Source: ZLKRG08 sp046094385 (lineage in GTDB: Bacteria; Actinomycetota; Actinomycetes; Nanopelagicales; Nanopelagicaceae). Taken from it: 8,073 bases of DNA. Below, in pieces: positions 6,632-8,073 of the stretch (the first letter of the stretch is position 1; every line of letters starts with the position of its first letter). The stretch spans positions 1 through 8,073 of the forward strand of contig JBJTHJ010000124.1 in NCBI GenBank assembly GCA_046094385.1, read 5' to 3'. Under the pieces are notes generated by a model. It did not search any database. It saw only the letters and a list, made by a program, of their open reading frames with translations, and was not told the DNA's origin. A program made the translations under genes and the position numbers.

Positions 6632-7368
6632 TTGAGTTTCTCTGTGCGGCTGCATTTGCGGCAGGATTCTTTGATGCCATCGCAGGCGGTGGCGGGCTAA
6701 TTCAATTACCAGCGCTGCTAGTGGGTTTGAGTGATAAGCCAGTAATAACTGCGCTGGGTACCAATAAATTTGCTTCGATCTTTGGCACCACCAATGCTGC
6801 GTATCGATATCGCAAAGGTTTGCAATTAGATAAGAAGATATTGATAGCAATGGCATTACCGGCCTTTATTGGCTCAATGGGTGGCGCAAAACTAGCTGCC
6901 CGGATTCCAACAGAAAGTTTGCGAGTATTGGTCCTGGTGGCCTTAGTGGTTATCTTCATCTACACCGCACTTAATCCAAAACTGGGTCACGAAGAATCAC
7001 CAACTTTAAATTACAAAATAGCTGCTATTTCAGGTGCGGGAATCGGTTTCTATGACGGCATCTTTGGCCCTGGCACCGGAACATTTTTAATGGCGGTGCT
7101 AGTAGGCGCACTTGGTTACGCATTTCTAACCGCTTCTGCAATCGCAAAATTCACCAACGTGGCCACCAATTTGGCAGCGCTAATCATCTTTGCCAATGAG
7201 GGGGCGATACTTTGGGCTATCGGTGGTGCGTTGGCGTTCTTCAATGTGTTGGGTTCAACTTTGGGTGCGCGAGTAGCGTTAAAAGGTGGCTCTCCGCTTG
7301 TTCGCAAGGTCTTCTTACTGATGACTGCGCTACTAATTGCAAAAGTAGGTTATGACCTCTTAAACTAG
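6628..7368 (+). CDS. TSUP family membrane transporter (TauE/SafE)
   Basis: A 246-residue, almost wholly hydrophobic protein of the TauE/SafE (TSUP, formerly DUF81) family, with roughly seven or eight membrane helices. The two-fold internal repeat typical of the family is visible: FFDAIAGGGGLIQLP (14-28) with GTNKFAS (44-50) in the first half, and FYDGIFGPGTGTFLM (141-155) with KFTNVATN (174-181) in the second. Family members move sulfite, sulfonates, sulfoacetate, lactate or other small organic anions; the substrate here cannot be assigned, and no sulfur-metabolism gene is adjacent. The GTG start overlaps the proS stop as GTGA, and the MIEFL opening leads straight into the first helix, so the protein looks complete. 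It appears to be the last gene of the rseP-ispG-proS run, though no terminator follows. Confidence 0.88.
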   Translation: MIEFLCAAAFAAGFFDAIAGGGGLIQLPALLVGLSDKPVITALGTNKFASIFGTTNAAYRYRKGLQLDKKILIAMALPAFIGSMGGAKLAARIPTESLRVLVLVALVVIFIYTALNPKLGHEESPTLNYKIAAISGAGIGFYDGIFGPGTGTFLMAVLVGALGYAFLTASAIAKFTNVATNLAALIIFANEGAILWAIGGALAFFNVLGSTLGARVALKGGSPLVRKVFLLMTALLIAKVGYDLLN

Positions 7369-7371
7369 GGT
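7337..7371 (+). promoter_or_regulatory. Candidate promoter for rimP-nusA
   Basis: TTGCAA (7337-7342) and TAAACT (7361-7366) are separated by 18 bases inside the last codons of the transporter gene. The -10 is the same hexamer, at the same 18-base spacing, as in the putative gabT promoter. An overlapping TAGGGT (7366-7371) also fits TANNNT. A start near 7373 would give a leader of about 73 bases containing the A-rich repeat. No other TANNNT box occurs between 7372 and the rimP ATG. Weak, motif-only evidence; readthrough from upstream is equally possible. Confidence 0.3.
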
Positions 7372-7375
7372 CGCG

Positions 7376-7436
7376 AAAAACAATTTAATAACAAATAAAA
7401 AACAATTTAAAAACAATTAAAAAACAATAAAAAATA
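7376..7436 (+). repeat. Five-unit 11-bp A-rich tandem repeat, G-free on the plus strand
   Basis: Units of the form AAACAATTTAA start at 7378, 7389, 7400, 7411 and 7422. The only cytosines, at 7381, 7392, 7403, 7414 and 7425, are exactly 11 bases apart. From 7376 to 7436 there is not one G. Runs of five or six A occur at 7376-7380, 7397-7402, 7409-7413, 7419-7424 and 7429-7434, close to helical phase, so intrinsic bending is expected. The period is not a multiple of three and TAA triplets recur, so it is not coding. It fills nearly the whole gap between the transporter and rimP and ends next to the rimP ribosome site. Confidence 0.85.
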
Positions 7437-7445
7437 GGAATCAAA

Positions 7446-7910
7446 ATGGCGCTTAAAGATCAAATCTTCGAACTGTTGGACCCCTTGGTGAGCAAGGCTG
7501 GGCTGGTTCTTGAAGAGGTACAGGTCCAAACCCCTGGAAAACATCGCTTTGTAACGATAATTGTCGATAGCGAAACTGGATTAAATCTAGATCAAGTTAC
7601 CGAAGCTAGCCGCGCTATCGGCGAAGTTATGGATGGCGCTCGATTTATGGGCGAAACCCCTTACACGCTTGAAGTCACCTCGCCTGGCGTTGATCGCCCA
7701 CTTACCGCACCGCGCCATTGGCGAAAGAATGTAGATCGTTTAGTCAAAGTAAGTAAGCATGACGGAGAGGTCTTTAAAGCTCGAATCATCTCAGCTGATG
7801 AGGATCATGCGACTTTGGATAATGGTCCTATTGATTACGCAGATGTAAAGCGAGCAATTATCGAAGTCGAATTTAATAAAAAAGATAGTCGAAAGGGTAA
7901 GGAGCGCTAG
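7446..7910 (+). CDS. rimP: Ribosome maturation factor RimP
   Basis: A 154-residue protein of the RimP (formerly YhbC/DUF150) family, which binds the 30S subunit during assembly and helps late incorporation of small-subunit proteins. The N-terminal domain (about 1-88) holds the family hallmark YTLEVTSPGVDRPL (73-86), preceded by VTIIVDSETGLNLDQ (36-50) and a helix SRAIGEVMD. The C-terminal SH3-like domain (about 90-144) is a small beta barrel and is followed by a lysine/arginine tail (KKDSRKGKER). Length is within the family's 150-170. AGGA (7436-7439) lies six bases before the ATG, right after the A-rich repeat. nusA follows two bases after the stop, giving the classic rimP-nusA order found across bacteria. 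Confidence 0.95.
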   Translation: MALKDQIFELLDPLVSKAGLVLEEVQVQTPGKHRFVTIIVDSETGLNLDQVTEASRAIGEVMDGARFMGETPYTLEVTSPGVDRPLTAPRHWRKNVDRLVKVSKHDGEVFKARIISADEDHATLDNGPIDYADVKRAIIEVEFNKKDSRKGKER

Positions 7911-7912
7911 AG

Positions 7913-8073
7913 ATGCATGTAGATATGAAAGCACTCCAAGTGCTTACCACTGAGAAAGAGATCTCCCTTAGCGCTTTGATAGTTGCGATTGAAGCAGCGG
8001 TTTTAGCAGCCTATAACCACACCGACCATGCGCTAGAACATGCGCGTGCGCATTTGGATCGAGAGAGCGGTGA
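7913..8073 (+). CDS. nusA: Transcription factor NusA (5' end only)
   Basis: The first 53 codons are present and the gene runs off the window. The opening MHVDMKALQVLTTEKEISL and the following IVAIEAAVLAAYNHT match the N-terminal RNA-polymerase-binding domain of NusA, whose usual start is M-x-I/V-D-M-x-A-L. NusA acts in pausing, termination and antitermination. AAGGAG (7899-7904) is eight bases upstream of the ATG at 7913. An ATG at 7925 is a less likely start because it would cut the conserved VDM. Position directly after rimP supports the call; infB would be expected downstream. Confidence 0.93.
   Translation, partial: MHVDMKALQVLTTEKEISLSALIVAIEAAVLAAYNHTDHALEHARAHLDRESG

Noticed and set aside
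7354..7380. Possible intrinsic terminator after the transporter gene (GACC 7354-7357 / GGTC 7369-7372)
   Set aside because: The stem is only four Watson-Crick pairs and is followed by A residues, not a U-run, on the transcribed strand, so termination is not supported.
7376..7436. CRISPR array or replication-origin iterons
   Set aside because: Units are 11 bp with no spacers, there are no cas or replication genes, and no DnaA-box-like sequence is present.

Overview
This window is a tightly packed stretch of a bacterial chromosome, most likely from a low-GC actinobacterium. A streamlined freshwater member of the Nanopelagicales (the acI group, such as Planktophila) would fit, but that is inference. 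The IspG, ProRS and GabT proteins read as actinobacterial versions. The order rseP/rip1 - ispG - proS ... rimP - nusA is the order I recall for Actinobacteria such as Mycobacterium. Base composition is clearly lower in GC than a typical soil actinobacterium. Genes overlap by 1-4 bases or are separated by fewer than 80, TTG and GTG starts are used, and no stretch over 300 bases lacks a gene.

Left part (1-2464): a nitrogen-compound catabolic block. It holds the last 50 codons of an ABC permease of the spermidine/putrescine (PotC) type, overlapped by ATGA with an agmatinase/guanidinobutyrase-family ureohydrolase. Facing them is a 4-aminobutyrate aminotransferase (gabT). The two convergent genes share a palindromic TTAA as their stop codons. 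Together they suggest import of a polyamine or guanidino compound, removal of urea, and transamination of GABA or a similar omega-amino acid. gabT appears to start from a promoter whose -10 box sits at leaderless spacing from the ATG.

Middle part (2543-7368): a four-gene rightward run, rseP (site-2 protease), ispG (isoprenoid biosynthesis, MEP pathway), proS (prolyl-tRNA synthetase) and a TSUP/TauE-SafE membrane transporter. From ispG onward the junctions overlap (TAATG, GTGA). dxr, which I would expect just upstream of rseP, is not there; the divergent gabT occupies that place.

Right part (7369-8073): a 77-base gap, then rimP (30S maturation factor) and the beginning of nusA. Most of the gap is an unusual 11-bp periodic, G-free, A-rich repeat of five units. 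This is the most distinctive non-coding signal in the window. A possible promoter lies at the end of the transporter gene, which would place the repeat in the 5' leader of rimP-nusA.

I see no phage genes, transposons, CRISPR arrays, tRNAs or rRNAs, and no clear new multi-gene system. The coding content is largely housekeeping plus one catabolic module; the regulatory DNA between genes is the part worth a second look.
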